Below, piece by piece: positions 44,345 to 53,718 of a DNA stretch of 64,000 bases. A program made the translations under genes and the position numbers. Positions within the stretch are counted from its first letter, which is position 1, and each line of letters opens with the position of its first letter. The notes under the pieces were generated by a model. The model was not told the DNA's origin. It saw nothing but the letters and a program-made list of their open reading frames with translations, and searched no databases. Origin of the DNA: an uncultured Gammaproteobacteria bacterium (GTDB lineage: Bacteria; Pseudomonadota; Gammaproteobacteria; UBA6429; Thiohalophilaceae); assembly GCA_937967995.1 (NCBI GenBank), contig CALBTB010000013.1:62001-126000 (forward strand). The letters run 5' to 3'.

Positions 44345-47287
44345 TCAGTCGACGACAATCATCACGCGAATCGCATCCAGCTGTGACACGGTGGCGTCGA
44401 GCTGTTCGATGATGAGCTGTTTCTCCTGTCGGAAAAACGTGATTTCCTCATCGCGGATATTGGGGTTGATGGTCTTGAGGGCGACCAGTCGATCTACTTC
44501 CCGGTTATAGTCCCGTTCAACCTGCTGGCGGGCCTTGTCGACCACCACGGGTACATGCTGACTGACCAGTTTGTCGCACACCGCCAGCATTTTTTTCAAC
44601 GCGGCAGCATGCCCCTTGATAATCTTACTGACGACTTCACGTGGAATCCGGTCCTGAATTTTCTCGATGACGGCATGCGTCAGGCTGGTTTGATACTGTT
44701 TGCCCTGTTGATCGATGACCACGCGCAAGGTCGAGTTTGATAAGTACCGTGCCGTGTCCAGTTTCTGGCTCGAGGCGGGAACCAGGTTATAAAGACATTC
44801 GATAAACAGGCTACCCGGTTGCAAGCCCTTGTGTTTAATGGTGACCATGGTGGTGTTGCCGATTTCCGTATTTATGATGGTATCCATGGCGGCAGTCACC
44901 AGTGGATGCTCCCAGGTCATAAACTGCATGTCTTCATTGGCCAGTGCCGTTGTGCGGTGGTAAGTGATGGTCAGCCCGTCTTCAGTCAGGCCCGGTAAGT
45001 GTGTTCTGACATGATCGCCGGGCCTGATGACAAAGCTGGTCTGGCTATGAATCTCGGATTCGATGCCGAAGTTATCAAATACATGATCCAGGTAGTCCGC
45101 CAGTTCTTTTTCACGTGATTGTTCGATGGCGGTATCCACCAGCTTTGTTGCCTGATCCGGACGGCAGGAACTGAACTCGAGTAACCGGTCACGTCCCTGT
45201 TGCAGGGTGTCATTATATTGCCGGAGAAGTTGTGCCGTTCTGTCGATTAGGGCGGTGTATTCCGGTTGTCCACTTTCATGCATACTGGACTGGCGCAATA
45301 CATTTATCAGCTCCTGCTCAACCTCGACAAAGACACTGTGACCTGCCGGGCAGGTGTGTTCAAACGCCTGTAATCCTTCGTGGTACCAGTGGAACATCGA
45401 TTCCTGTGCAGAACCCTGCAAACAGGGAACATGAATTCGAATAGTCTGGGTCTGACCGATTCGATCGAGCCGTCCAATCCGTTGTTCGAGCAGGTCCGGA
45501 TTCAACGGCAGGTCAAACAACACAAGGTGATGGGCAAACTGGAAATTACGGCCTTCACTGCCGATTTCCGAACACAGCAATACCTGGCTACCTTCTTCCT
45601 GGCTGGCAAAGAACGCTGCTGCCCGATCCCGTTCGATGATGTTCATGCCTTCATGGAAAACCGCGGCATGAATGCCACTGCGTTTTTGTAAATGCTCGGC
45701 CAGTTCCAGTGTCGTCTCGGCACTGGCGGTTATCACCAGGACCTTGTCCGGTTTTAAATTTTGCAGCAGTTCAAATAACCAGTTAACCCGTGGGTCCAGT
45801 TCTGTCCAGACTGGCTGGTCCGCAGTTCGATCGTGTTCGTAAATTCGTTCCGGGCTGAGCAGGCGTGCCGGGTTGCTGGTTGTTGCGGCATGGTTTTGCA
45901 GTACCGTTTTATATTGCCCGGGTAGTGGCAGGGTAGCGGCATGACATTCCCGTTGCGGAAAACCTTTCACGGCATGTCGGGTGTTGCGAAACAAAACCCG
46001 CCCGGTGCCGTGGCGATCAAGTAAGTGTTCGATCAGCCGGTTACGGGCATAGTCACGGGTTTCCGCATCACATTGTGCATCAATCACCTGGTCAAGATAC
46101 GTCTGGTTATCACCTTCATCCATCGTGCCGGACAGCACGTCGATACTTTCCTGTGACAGTGTGCTTCGATCAAGCAGGTTTTCCACTGCCGCAGCAATGG
46201 GCTCATAATGTTTTTCTTCTTCGACAAACTGGTCGAAATCCGGAAATCGATCCGGATCGAGCAGTCGCAGGCGGGCGAAATGGCCGGTTTTACCCAGCTG
46301 TTCCGGTGTGGCCGTCAGAAGCAGGATTCCTTTGGTGGACTGAGACAGTTGTTCGATACACTGGTATTCGTTACTGGCTTCCTGTTGCGACCAGTGCAAA
46401 TGATGGGCTTCATCCACAACCAGTAAATCCCAGCCGGCTGTAACAGCCGAGTTGTGCCGGTTTGCATACTGTGTCAAAAACGACAGCGAGCAGATAATGA
46501 GTTGTTCACTTTCAAACGGATTATCCAGTTCGCCACTATCTTCGACGGCCTGACAACGTTCTTCGTCGAAGACACTGAACAGCAGGTTGAAACGGCGCAA
46601 CATTTCCACCAGCCACTGATGCACCAGCGTTTCCGGTACAACGATCAGCACCCGCTGGGCGCGTTCGGTTAATAACTGGCGGTGAATAATCAGGCCAGCC
46701 TCGATGGTTTTACCCAGTCCGACTTCATCTGCCAGCAGTACACGTGGTGCATAGCGACGTGATACCTCGTTGGCGATATATAACTGATGTGGAATGAGGC
46801 TGGTGCGGGTACCAATCAGGCCGTGTAATTCCGAGTGCAACAGGCGGTTAATATGTCGGCGTGTGTCCCTGCGTAGCCGGAACAATGCCGGTTTGTCGAC
46901 CTGACCGGTCAACAGGCGATCGACCGGCTGGTTAAGCTGCATAAGATGATCGATCTGGCTTTCCGGCAGTATCGCTTCACTGTTGTCTTCGCGCGTACCG
47001 AAGTAGACCAGCAGGCCGTTATGGTGCTCGATGTCCGTGACGGTCATGGTCCAGCCATCCTGGCTGGTGATGTGGTCGTTTAGCGAGAAAGTAACACGTG
47101 ACAGGGGCGCTGTTTCGCGTGAGTAAGTGCGGGTTTCACCTGTGGCCAGAAATGCAACCTGAACACTGCGGGCGTCAACAGACAAAATGGTCCCCAGGCC
47201 CAGTTGTAATTCGGTGTTGCTGATCCAGCGTTGTCCCGGCTGATAGTCGTCCTGTTTCAATCTGTGTGCCTGCTTCAAAGGGGCCAC
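44345..47287 (-). CDS. rapA: RNA polymerase-associated ATPase RapA
   Basis: The 980-residue Swi2/Snf2 ATPase recycles RNA polymerase after termination. It has the N-terminal Tudor-like region (RWISNTELQLGLGTILSVDA), Walker A in LADEVGLGKTIEAGLI, the DEAH box in LLVVDEAHHL, motif III LLLTATPEQLG, and the helicase-C signature EGRNFQFAHHLVLFDLPLNP with RIGRLDRIGQ. Order and length fit the E. coli protein of 968 residues. Promoter elements are not clear in the 105 bases upstream. Confidence 0.95.
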   Translation of the reverse strand: MAPLKQAHRLKQDDYQPGQRWISNTELQLGLGTILSVDARSVQVAFLATGETRTYSRETAPLSRVTFSLNDHITSQDGWTMTVTDIEHHNGLLVYFGTREDNSEAILPESQIDHLMQLNQPVDRLLTGQVDKPALFRLRRDTRRHINRLLHSELHGLIGTRTSLIPHQLYIANEVSRRYAPRVLLADEVGLGKTIEAGLIIHRQLLTERAQRVLIVVPETLVHQWLVEMLRRFNLLFSVFDEERCQAVEDSGELDNPFESEQLIICSLSFLTQYANRHNSAVTAGWDLLVVDEAHHLHWSQQEASNEYQCIEQLSQSTKGILLLTATPEQLGKTGHFARLRLLDPDRFPDFDQFVEEEKHYEPIAAAVENLLDRSTLSQESIDVLSGTMDEGDNQTYLDQVIDAQCDAETRDYARNRLIEHLLDRHGTGRVLFRNTRHAVKGFPQRECHAATLPLPGQYKTVLQNHAATTSNPARLLSPERIYEHDRTADQPVWTELDPRVNWLFELLQNLKPDKVLVITASAETTLELAEHLQKRSGIHAAVFHEGMNIIERDRAAAFFASQEEGSQVLLCSEIGSEGRNFQFAHHLVLFDLPLNPDLLEQRIGRLDRIGQTQTIRIHVPCLQGSAQESMFHWYHEGLQAFEHTCPAGHSVFVEVEQELINVLRQSSMHESGQPEYTALIDRTAQLLRQYNDTLQQGRDRLLEFSSCRPDQATKLVDTAIEQSREKELADYLDHVFDNFGIESEIHSQTSFVIRPGDHVRTHLPGLTEDGLTITYHRTTALANEDMQFMTWEHPLVTAAMDTIINTEIGNTTMVTIKHKGLQPGSLFIECLYNLVPASSQKLDTARYLSNSTLRVVIDQQGKQYQTSLTHAVIEKIQDRIPREVVSKIIKGHAAALKKMLAVCDKLVSQHVPVVVDKARQQVERDYNREVDRLVALKTINPNIRDEEITFFRQEKQLIIEQLDATVSQLDAIRVMIVVD

Positions 47288-47392
47288 TATGGTAATGAAA
47301 TTTGTGAAAAACTCAATCTTGACGTGAAATGAAAAAATATTGTTGTATCATGGCCAGTTATGTAATTTATCAAAATCGTTGGAGTCAGATTC

Positions 47393-47665
47393 ATGCAAAT
47401 GACGGCACAGCAACTCGATGACGTAATCAGGCAATGGGGCCTCAATGCTGCGCAGGCCGCGCGTGTTCTCTGCCTGCACAGTAATAAAATGAGTGAGTAC
47501 CTGGGCGAGATTTCCCGTATTCCCTGTGCAGTGGCATTTCATATCGATGCGCTTAACCGTCTGCCAAAACAGGAGCAGCAGCAGGTATTTGTGCAGCGCA
47601 TCGAACGTGAATCGCACGAAACACTGACATTATCTTTTCAGAAAAGTAAAGCAGGGAGTGGCTGA
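47393..47665 (+). CDS. Small helix-turn-helix protein
   Basis: The 90-residue product has a Cro/YdaS-like HTH: LDDVIRQWGLNAAQAARVLC followed by LHSNKMSEYLGEISRIPCAV, with a helix after. GGAG precedes the ATG at good distance. The overlapping antisense frame has no such support. Three bases separate it from the thioredoxin-like gene, so the two are probably cotranscribed. DNA binding is an inference from the fold pattern; the target is unknown. Confidence 0.72.
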   Translation: MQMTAQQLDDVIRQWGLNAAQAARVLCLHSNKMSEYLGEISRIPCAVAFHIDALNRLPKQEQQQVFVQRIERESHETLTLSFQKSKAGSG

Positions 47666-47668
47666 ATA

Positions 47669-48184
47669 ATGAAAGCCGTCATCATCATTTTGCTGATAGG
47701 TATCGCCCTGTTGGTGTGGCTGAATGTTAATGAACCAGCCCAGCCTTTTTCCGCCTACGATTTACCCGCCAAACAATTGCGTGCCTACATGTCACGCTCG
47801 ACCAGCACCGACGATCACCCATGCCTGAACCGGAGTCGTTGCCTGGTACTGTATATGGCACCCTGGTGTCCGGCCTGCCGGCAGACCAAACGTTTTGTGC
47901 CTTATGTTCGCGAAGCGATGGCAGGCCAGGACGCCGGTCTGGTGGTTGTGGTGGGTAAGGCGTGGGGAAATTTCAATGGCGGTTATGATATGGCTCGCGA
48001 TATCGGTGGCCAGGTCTATATAGATAAGGATTCCCGTTACTGGAATGAGCTGCGTGCCGAAATTAATGCTGTACCAGCCTGGGTAACGTTCAGGAGTGAT
48101 GGCAGTGTTGTGGAGAAAGAATCCGGCTCACCGGGACGTCATGATATCCATTCCGCCCGCGAGTTTCTGAACGACATGTTATAA
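47669..48184 (+). CDS. Membrane-anchored thioredoxin-like protein (CPAC)
   Basis: The 171-residue protein has one N-terminal membrane helix (MKAVIIILLIGIALLVWLNV) and a thioredoxin fold with CPAC in LYMAPWCPACRQTKRFVPYV and the cis-proline region NAVPAWVTFRSDG. The CPxC pair and anchor suggest a thiol-disulfide role on the periplasmic face. Extra cysteines in HPCLNRSRCLV may form a structural disulfide. It follows the HTH gene and overlaps the convergent metA by six bases. Confidence 0.85.
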   Translation: MKAVIIILLIGIALLVWLNVNEPAQPFSAYDLPAKQLRAYMSRSTSTDDHPCLNRSRCLVLYMAPWCPACRQTKRFVPYVREAMAGQDAGLVVVVGKAWGNFNGGYDMARDIGGQVYIDKDSRYWNELRAEINAVPAWVTFRSDGSVVEKESGSPGRHDIHSAREFLNDML

Positions 48185-49243
48185 CCCGAGTGGATTGTTC
48201 GGGTTAATGCTTTCTTCAAACGGTCTTTTGCGATCGATGCTGGTCAGTTGATAGACCTGACCAATCCAGTTATTGATAATCGCTTCCGCACTGTCATGCC
48301 AGGTGTTATCGATATAATTCGCGACCACCTGTTCAGGAAAAGCCGGGATTGCGGTTTGTTTTTTACGCGCGGACTCCAGGATACCATGGTATTCGTCCAG
48401 AATGGCGCAGGCCTGGCGGGATAAATAATTTTCCGGGACCGGCGGGTAGTCCTCGCGTTCACCATTGAAATAACGAACGGTCTCGCGTTTATATTCCTTT
48501 AACAGGCTGATGGCATCGTATTCCGGGTGGCCCTGAAAGAAGATCAATCGAAACTGATCTTCGCTTACTGCAAGATGCACGCCTGCCGTCTGGCTTTCCG
48601 CCAGTACATGTAACCCGGCTGCATCGAATTGCTGTCGGTCGATCTGGTTAAATCGTGAATGCGGAACATCGAAGCGTGTATTGACGCCCACCACTAATGG
48701 GTGATGGCGATTCACGACCTTGTGTGAGTAAACCCCCCAGCGTTTGAAACCCAGTGGCCGGCGTTTTTGCTGGTAACGAAATTCCAGAACGGCATGCGTC
48801 GCAAGACACGAACAGAGTGTCGACGTTACATTCTCATAGGCCCAGTCGATAATATCGATCAATGGTTCCCAGAAGGGTTGTTGCGACAGTTCATTACCGG
48901 TTACGTTGGCGCCGGTGATAATCAGCGCGTCCAGTCCCTGCTGTTTTATCGTATCAACAGTTTCATAATACTGATCGATATGTGCCTGTCCCTGTTCGCC
49001 ACGTGGCAGGTTAGGGATCGAAAACGGATGCAGGTAAAACTGTGCGATCTGGTTACTTTCACCGATTAAACGAAAAAACTGTCGCTCGGTTGCTTCCAGG
49101 GCGGCATCGGGCATCATGTTAAGCAAGCCGATATGCAGTTCACGAATATCCTGGTGCAGGGCATCATCCTGACTCAGGACGGTTTCTCCTTCGTCACGCA
49201 GGCGTGTGAAACTGGGTAATCCGGTATGGGCGACCAGCGGCAT
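48179..49243 (-). CDS. metA: Homoserine O-succinyltransferase
   Basis: The 354-residue protein is of the MetA (HTS) family, which activates homoserine in methionine biosynthesis. Core features are LHIGLLNMMPDAALEATERQ, NLPRGEQGQAHIDQYYETVD, the catalytic Cys146 in STLCSCLATHAVLEF (Cys144 is extra) and the downstream QGHPEYDAISLLKEYKRE. Acetyl or succinyl specificity cannot be judged safely by eye. It follows the ATPase gene on the same strand by three bases and is probably coexpressed with it. I see no SAM riboswitch before either gene. Confidence 0.92.
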   Translation of the reverse strand: MPLVAHTGLPSFTRLRDEGETVLSQDDALHQDIRELHIGLLNMMPDAALEATERQFFRLIGESNQIAQFYLHPFSIPNLPRGEQGQAHIDQYYETVDTIKQQGLDALIITGANVTGNELSQQPFWEPLIDIIDWAYENVTSTLCSCLATHAVLEFRYQQKRRPLGFKRWGVYSHKVVNRHHPLVVGVNTRFDVPHSRFNQIDRQQFDAAGLHVLAESQTAGVHLAVSEDQFRLIFFQGHPEYDAISLLKEYKRETVRYFNGEREDYPPVPENYLSRQACAILDEYHGILESARKKQTAIPAFPEQVVANYIDNTWHDSAEAIINNWIGQVYQLTSIDRKRPFEESINPNNPLGL

Positions 49244-49246
49244 GGT

Positions 49247-50083
49247 TTACTCCAGTGCCTGTTCGATCAGGGACAGGAAATCCTGTTCTGATTTGGCCTG
49301 CCAGAGATCGGTCGTCGAAATGGTATAACCATACTCGTTTGCAATGGATTCGTAACGCGGAATCCGGGCATTGAACAGGCGTGGAAAAATCCAGCGCACA
49401 AAGTCATCCGGATCGATCATCGCGACATAGTCCAGACCCTTTTCTTTTTTGTATATTTCCAGTTGCTCATCAAGAAACGCTTCGCGGTAATAGAGCGGCT
49501 TGGGATCCTGTTCGGCGCGACGGATCAGTTCCTTCTCATCGGATTTTGTGGCCTTGATATAGATAATAAGCGTATGTTCAGCCAGTGACTCCAGTGTGTC
49601 GGCATCATCCAGTTCGCACACGCTGCCACCTGCATCATTAATAAAATGCTGATAGCCGTAGATGCTTTGCGCCTTGCGAATAAAGTCGGGAACATCACGC
49701 ATGGCGGAAATTTCCGCCGCATGATGCAGTGCCTGGCGACGCTTGAATTCATCCAGCGGCAGGCCGCCGAGTTCCGGGTTGCCCAGCTTGCCGAGAAAAC
49801 TGGACACCGGCTGCAGGTTATCGACCGTAATATTGTTCGCTATATATATAGAGTCATTACGCAGCAGGGTGCGTAAAAACGGTACCTGCATGGCCTGTAG
49901 TTTTATATTGTCGAGTATCGGTTCATCCAGATAGCGGGTACCGATGCGATAGTCGCCGGAATAATGGAACCAGTCATTTGAGCGCAGCAGTGCCGCAAGG
50001 CGAGTCTTGCCGACACCCGACATGCCCAGCAGGGTGATGGATTTATGTTTCCAGTTTCTGAATTCGTTAACGCTCAGTTTCAT
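49247..50083 (-). CDS. P-loop ATPase/GTPase-like protein of unknown function
   Basis: The 278-residue protein has a Walker A motif in SITLLGMSGVGKTRLAALLR near residues 19-26. The rest (YSGDYRIGTRYLDEPILDN, SIYGYQHFINDAGGSVCELD, LIIYIKATKSDEKELIRRAE) looks like a nucleotide kinase or small ATPase, but I cannot assign a family. The acidic residues in FINDAGGS could be the Walker B region. It is upstream of metA in the same operon, three bases apart, and divergent from the metzincin-like gene. Confidence 0.75.
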   Translation of the reverse strand: MKLSVNEFRNWKHKSITLLGMSGVGKTRLAALLRSNDWFHYSGDYRIGTRYLDEPILDNIKLQAMQVPFLRTLLRNDSIYIANNITVDNLQPVSSFLGKLGNPELGGLPLDEFKRRQALHHAAEISAMRDVPDFIRKAQSIYGYQHFINDAGGSVCELDDADTLESLAEHTLIIYIKATKSDEKELIRRAEQDPKPLYYREAFLDEQLEIYKKEKGLDYVAMIDPDDFVRWIFPRLFNARIPRYESIANEYGYTISTTDLWQAKSEQDFLSLIEQALE

Positions 50084-50167
50084 GATATTGGTCCGGTTTG
50101 CATCGGGCTATTGTAGATGTGCAATAGAGGGTTTGTAAACGCACTGGTTGTGTCATAATCACCTGTC

Positions 50168-51352
50168 ATGAGACATACACTCAGCAGATTCTTTGGATTC
50201 CTGTTCACGTGGCTGATTATCATTTTTGTGGTAACCAGTCTCATGAATGCCTTTTTGCATAAGGATATCGGTCCGGGTTCGAGTCTCGAAGACCTGCAGG
50301 ACGACAAGCGATTTCCCGGTCTGGTAAAGACATTGATACAGGCGCATCAGCACTATGTGAATAAAGACTACCTGGCTGCGTTGGTATTGCTGGAAGACAA
50401 CGAGGTGAATTTTAAACGGCACGCCGGTTCTGACCGGGACTACATGTATCAGTACTACAAACTCAGAGGCTATTGTCATATCGCGCTGTGGCAATATGTT
50501 GAGTCGGAAAAAATGTGGAAGCAGGCGGAAAAATACGCCAGTCGTACACGTGACAAGCAGCACGCACGAGAGATGTTGCTTGTCAGCACGCGCGCCATCG
50601 AAGATGTCAATCACGAGCGCCACCTCAAAACGACTTACCATGCCAGTCCCCATGTTGGCCCGGCAGCCGCATTACAGGGCCGGATCGTCGTAATCTACGT
50701 GTTCCTGGCAGATGGTGTTATCCACGACTGGAGTTTGCGGGAACGAAGCCACGTGATGCGTGTCTGGCACTCGGCCCAGGACTGGCTGGCTGGTAAGGCG
50801 AAGAATTACGGCAGTGATGTAAAGTTTGTGCATCGCATGTTTGTTGTCAACAAACACCCGGTTATAAAACGCCTGCGCGTTGGTGATTTCAATCAGAACT
50901 TCAGGAACGCCGATCGCGTGGCGATGCTGGCAGCCAGGCACTTCGGTTACAAAAACATTCTGGACTTCACTGAATCCATTCGGCGTGAAGAAAAAGCGGA
51001 TCAGGCTATCATCATGTTTCATCTGGCCCGGGACGGCCGCTCATTTGCCTCGCGTTGCATGCATCGTTGTAATGAATTCGGCGAATTTGTTTTTCTGATG
51101 GAGCCGACCCGCCCGAAAAGATGGCAGTCACTGGAATACGCCCAGGCTCACGAGGCATTACATCTGTTTGGTGCGGATGACCTGTATAATATCGGGCCGG
51201 CAAAATATTTTGCGGTACGCGATATCATGAATTATCCATCCAGCCAGTTAAATGCCAGCACACTGGAAGATTTAACGGCATATGCTATTGGCCTGCACAG
51301 CAAAAAGCCGGTAGCGCCATTCAGGGTTAAATTGTATTCTTCGCGGAGGTAG
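50168..51352 (+). CDS. Membrane-anchored metzincin-like zinc metallopeptidase
   Basis: The 394-residue protein has one N-terminal membrane helix (about 8-28), a helical TPR-like region at 55-150, and a catalytic domain. AHEALHLFGADDLY at 327-340 is an exact HExxHxxGxxD zinc motif (His328, Glu329, His332, Asp338), and a Met-turn (VRDIMNYPSS, Met354) follows 16 residues later; the pair defines metzincins. The third ligand being Asp recalls snapalysin. It should face the periplasm. It is two bases before the DUF350 gene and probably cotranscribed. Substrate unknown; I know of no named family. Confidence 0.78.
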   Translation: MRHTLSRFFGFLFTWLIIIFVVTSLMNAFLHKDIGPGSSLEDLQDDKRFPGLVKTLIQAHQHYVNKDYLAALVLLEDNEVNFKRHAGSDRDYMYQYYKLRGYCHIALWQYVESEKMWKQAEKYASRTRDKQHAREMLLVSTRAIEDVNHERHLKTTYHASPHVGPAAALQGRIVVIYVFLADGVIHDWSLRERSHVMRVWHSAQDWLAGKAKNYGSDVKFVHRMFVVNKHPVIKRLRVGDFNQNFRNADRVAMLAARHFGYKNILDFTESIRREEKADQAIIMFHLARDGRSFASRCMHRCNEFGEFVFLMEPTRPKRWQSLEYAQAHEALHLFGADDLYNIGPAKYFAVRDIMNYPSSQLNASTLEDLTAYAIGLHSKKPVAPFRVKLYSSRR

Positions 51353-51354
51353 TT

Positions 51355-51582
51355 ATGGAAGTTTCAACAATCATGCAAACAATCATGAACCTGTTAATCG
51401 GTCTGGGATATGCGATTGTTACGTTACTGGTGAGCGTGGCGACACTGTATATGCTTGATCATTACGTGTATAAAAATATTAACTTCCTGGAAGAGATAAA
51501 AAAGGGCAATATGGCGGCCAGCCTGTTCTACAGTGTTGTGCTGATGTTTGTCGCAGTGATCGTCACCATTGCCATTAATTAA
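51355..51582 (+). CDS. DUF350 membrane protein
   Basis: The 75-residue protein has two membrane helices (about 8-34 and 53-74). The pattern YAIVTLLVSVATLYMLDHYV, NFLEEIKKGNMAASLFYSVV is that of DUF350, a family of small inner-membrane proteins of unknown function that are often found in envelope stress gene clusters. It overlaps the convergent pseudo-hydrolase/TlpA gene by eight bases. It probably partners the metzincin-like protein. Confidence 0.85.
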   Translation: MEVSTIMQTIMNLLIGLGYAIVTLLVSVATLYMLDHYVYKNINFLEEIKKGNMAASLFYSVVLMFVAVIVTIAIN

Positions 51583-52855
51583 TCACAGACTGTTGAAGTA
51601 ATCTATCCAGGGTTCTGATAACTTCCGGATCATCCCAGGCAATGGCTGCATTGACACCGTAGTGAATTTTACCATCCGGGCCGATGACAAAGGTGGATGG
51701 GAATGCTATGACATTCCATTGTGCCGACGTGGTGGCCTGTAAATCCATCAGGACCGGAAACTCGACGTTGACCTGTTGCATAAACTGCCTGACCACTTCA
51801 GGTGGCTCGGCATAATTTACCGAGATTAATCGAAACGGTTTGCCCGACATTTTCTGTCGCAGGCGATTAAGCGATGGTATTTCCTCCACGCAGGGCGGGC
51901 ACCATGTCGCCCAGAAATTTACCAGTGTTACTCGGCCGGTATAATCATTAATCGAAAACACCTTGCCATTAATATCTGTCAGATTGATTGGCGGAGGAAC
52001 CGGGTTTCCCGTGAATGGTTTAAGCCGACTGTCCAGTCGTGCCACGGATTTTTGTTCTGGTTGCCGGTAATCCAGATTGATTTGTTCATATGGTGTGGCT
52101 TCAAGCAGTTTGAACATACCTGTCATTTGCTTCGGTAAACTGTCCAGTCGGGCCAGTGTTTCCGGTGCGGTATCGCCTTCATAAAGAATTCCGGAAACAT
52201 TTTTCATCACTGAAAAGTAAACACCGGGATTACGCTCGTTTAGCCTGGACAGCAACTGCGGAAAATGCCGCGCCGATGCGCGCTGATCGGCTTGCAGAAT
52301 GATAAGTGGGATGGTGGTTTTCGTGGTGATTGGAAGGTATTCCGGATCCTGACCCAGTGATGGAATGGCAGTAAACAGATCAGGTGACAGGAGTATCGCA
52401 CCAATCAGTTTCGCTCGACGTTCAGTACGCTGTTGCCACAGGGTAGCTCCGCGTAATACGGGTATGGCACCATAAGCACGGGCAAACAGGGCAATCTTTT
52501 TACCGGTTTTGTGGTGAGCGGCTTCGATAATGTCAGCGACGTACTCCGCATTCAGGTTGCGAATAAAATTGCTGCTACTGGTCTGAAACAGGGCTTCGGC
52601 AAAATCGATTTTCCAGACTTCGATGCCATGTTGAACCAGTCCCTGTGTGAGTTTGACAGTGCGATCATTAAAGCCATAACCGGAGCCAATGAAAACAAGC
52701 AGGTATTCGCCATCGGCGGTATAACGGTGCAGCACAAGCTCGTTATTGTCATGCGTCACGACGCTGACATCGGTGACGGAATTCACTGGATTACCACTGG
52801 CAATAGCAGGCCATGCCAGGCTGAGTAGCAGGAAAAGTAACAACGGGTGTTTCAT
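51575..52855 (-). CDS. Exported alpha/beta-hydrolase-like plus TlpA-like thioredoxin fusion
   Basis: The 426-residue protein has a signal peptide (MKHPLLLFLLLSLAWPAIAS). Residues 30-280 look like an alpha/beta hydrolase (YLLVFIGSGYGFNDRTVKLT, IGAILLSPDLFTAIPS), but where the nucleophile elbow GxSxG should be the sequence reads FARAYGA, without serine. Residues 285-426 are a TlpA/ResA-type redoxin with WCPPC (318-322), an expected cis-proline region and VIAFPSTFVIGPDGKI. It is exported, so it probably acts in periplasmic thiol chemistry. Its start overlaps the PP2C stop by four bases, so it is coexpressed with the kinase and phosphatase. Confidence 0.82.
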   Translation of the reverse strand: MKHPLLLFLLLSLAWPAIASGNPVNSVTDVSVVTHDNNELVLHRYTADGEYLLVFIGSGYGFNDRTVKLTQGLVQHGIEVWKIDFAEALFQTSSSNFIRNLNAEYVADIIEAAHHKTGKKIALFARAYGAIPVLRGATLWQQRTERRAKLIGAILLSPDLFTAIPSLGQDPEYLPITTKTTIPLIILQADQRASARHFPQLLSRLNERNPGVYFSVMKNVSGILYEGDTAPETLARLDSLPKQMTGMFKLLEATPYEQINLDYRQPEQKSVARLDSRLKPFTGNPVPPPINLTDINGKVFSINDYTGRVTLVNFWATWCPPCVEEIPSLNRLRQKMSGKPFRLISVNYAEPPEVVRQFMQQVNVEFPVLMDLQATTSAQWNVIAFPSTFVIGPDGKIHYGVNAAIAWDDPEVIRTLDRLLQQSVIN

Positions 52856-53718
52856 TGACGTCGAAATATAATAAAGGTCAGATCATCCGGGTGACTGGGA
52901 AGCTCCGGCTCAGGATGATTCATGCGTTCCTGTGTCAGAGACAGTAATGTGCGGGCGGCCTTGTCGAGCTTACCCTTGCGAATGATCTCGACGATTTCAT
53001 CAACATACAGATTGTCGAACAGTCCATCGCTGGACAGGATCAGCGTGTCATGTTGCGCCATTTTACGCGCGGCACCGATTTCGATGCGCATATCCTTGGC
53101 ACCGACTACGTTTGATATCAGGTGTCGTTCTTCATGATGAACGGCTTCATCCTGATCGATCATACCGGACTCCACGGCATAACCGACCGGCGAATGCGCA
53201 ACGGACTGGACCTTGAGTTTTCCACGTAGCCCGGTTTGCAGGATCATGGAATCACCAACATGATAGGGTCGTATGCGATTCGCCTGAATTTCCACGACGG
53301 CCAGGGTGGTGGCTGATCCGTTTGATGCATCCAGAATTTTTCGATTGGCATGTTCAAAGCCATCCAGAATGGCTTCGCGTAATGAAACGCCGGACTTTAT
53401 AGCAGACTGTATCGCATCATGCAGACAACGAACCGCCGTTTTTGATGCGGTATCACCGCCCGGCTGGCCGCCCAGACCGTCGGCAATGATCAGTACACCG
53501 GAATCAGCCGAATAGGGAATCAGGGCTGCACAATCTTCATTGACAGTTTCCTTGTCAGGCGAACGATGGGTATAAACGATAGCCTGACCGTTTACAAACG
53601 GAGCAGCCGCAAAGTCTTCCAGGTCCGTTTGTGTATACAGTTTTGCCTTGTCCAGAACAGTCACCAGTTCAACATCACCATTGCATGGTTTCGATATAGT
53701 TTCGCAATTGCGAAGCAC
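52852..53718 (-). CDS. PP2C-type protein serine/threonine phosphatase
   Basis: The protein has the PP2C metal-binding motifs in order: TVNEDCAALI, IIADGLGGQPGGDT, YHVGDSMIL, LILSSDGLFDN and HPDDLTFIIF at the end, with all aspartates. It removes phosphate from Ser/Thr residues with Mn or Mg. The start at 53718 is a GTG that overlaps the kinase gene by 44 bases; a GTG at 53664 would remove the overlap and is as plausible. The next gene starts four bases inside its end. Substrates could be the kinase itself or FHA partners. Confidence 0.9.
   Translation of the reverse strand: MLRNCETISKPCNGDVELVTVLDKAKLYTQTDLEDFAAAPFVNGQAIVYTHRSPDKETVNEDCAALIPYSADSGVLIIADGLGGQPGGDTASKTAVRCLHDAIQSAIKSGVSLREAILDGFEHANRKILDASNGSATTLAVVEIQANRIRPYHVGDSMILQTGLRGKLKVQSVAHSPVGYAVESGMIDQDEAVHHEERHLISNVVGAKDMRIEIGAARKMAQHDTLILSSDGLFDNLYVDEIVEIIRKGKLDKAARTLLSLTQERMNHPEPELPSHPDDLTFIIFRRQ

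Noticed and set aside
47348..47617. Minus-strand frame over the small HTH gene
   Set aside because: The plus-strand frame has a ribosome binding site, an HTH pattern and tight spacing to the next gene.
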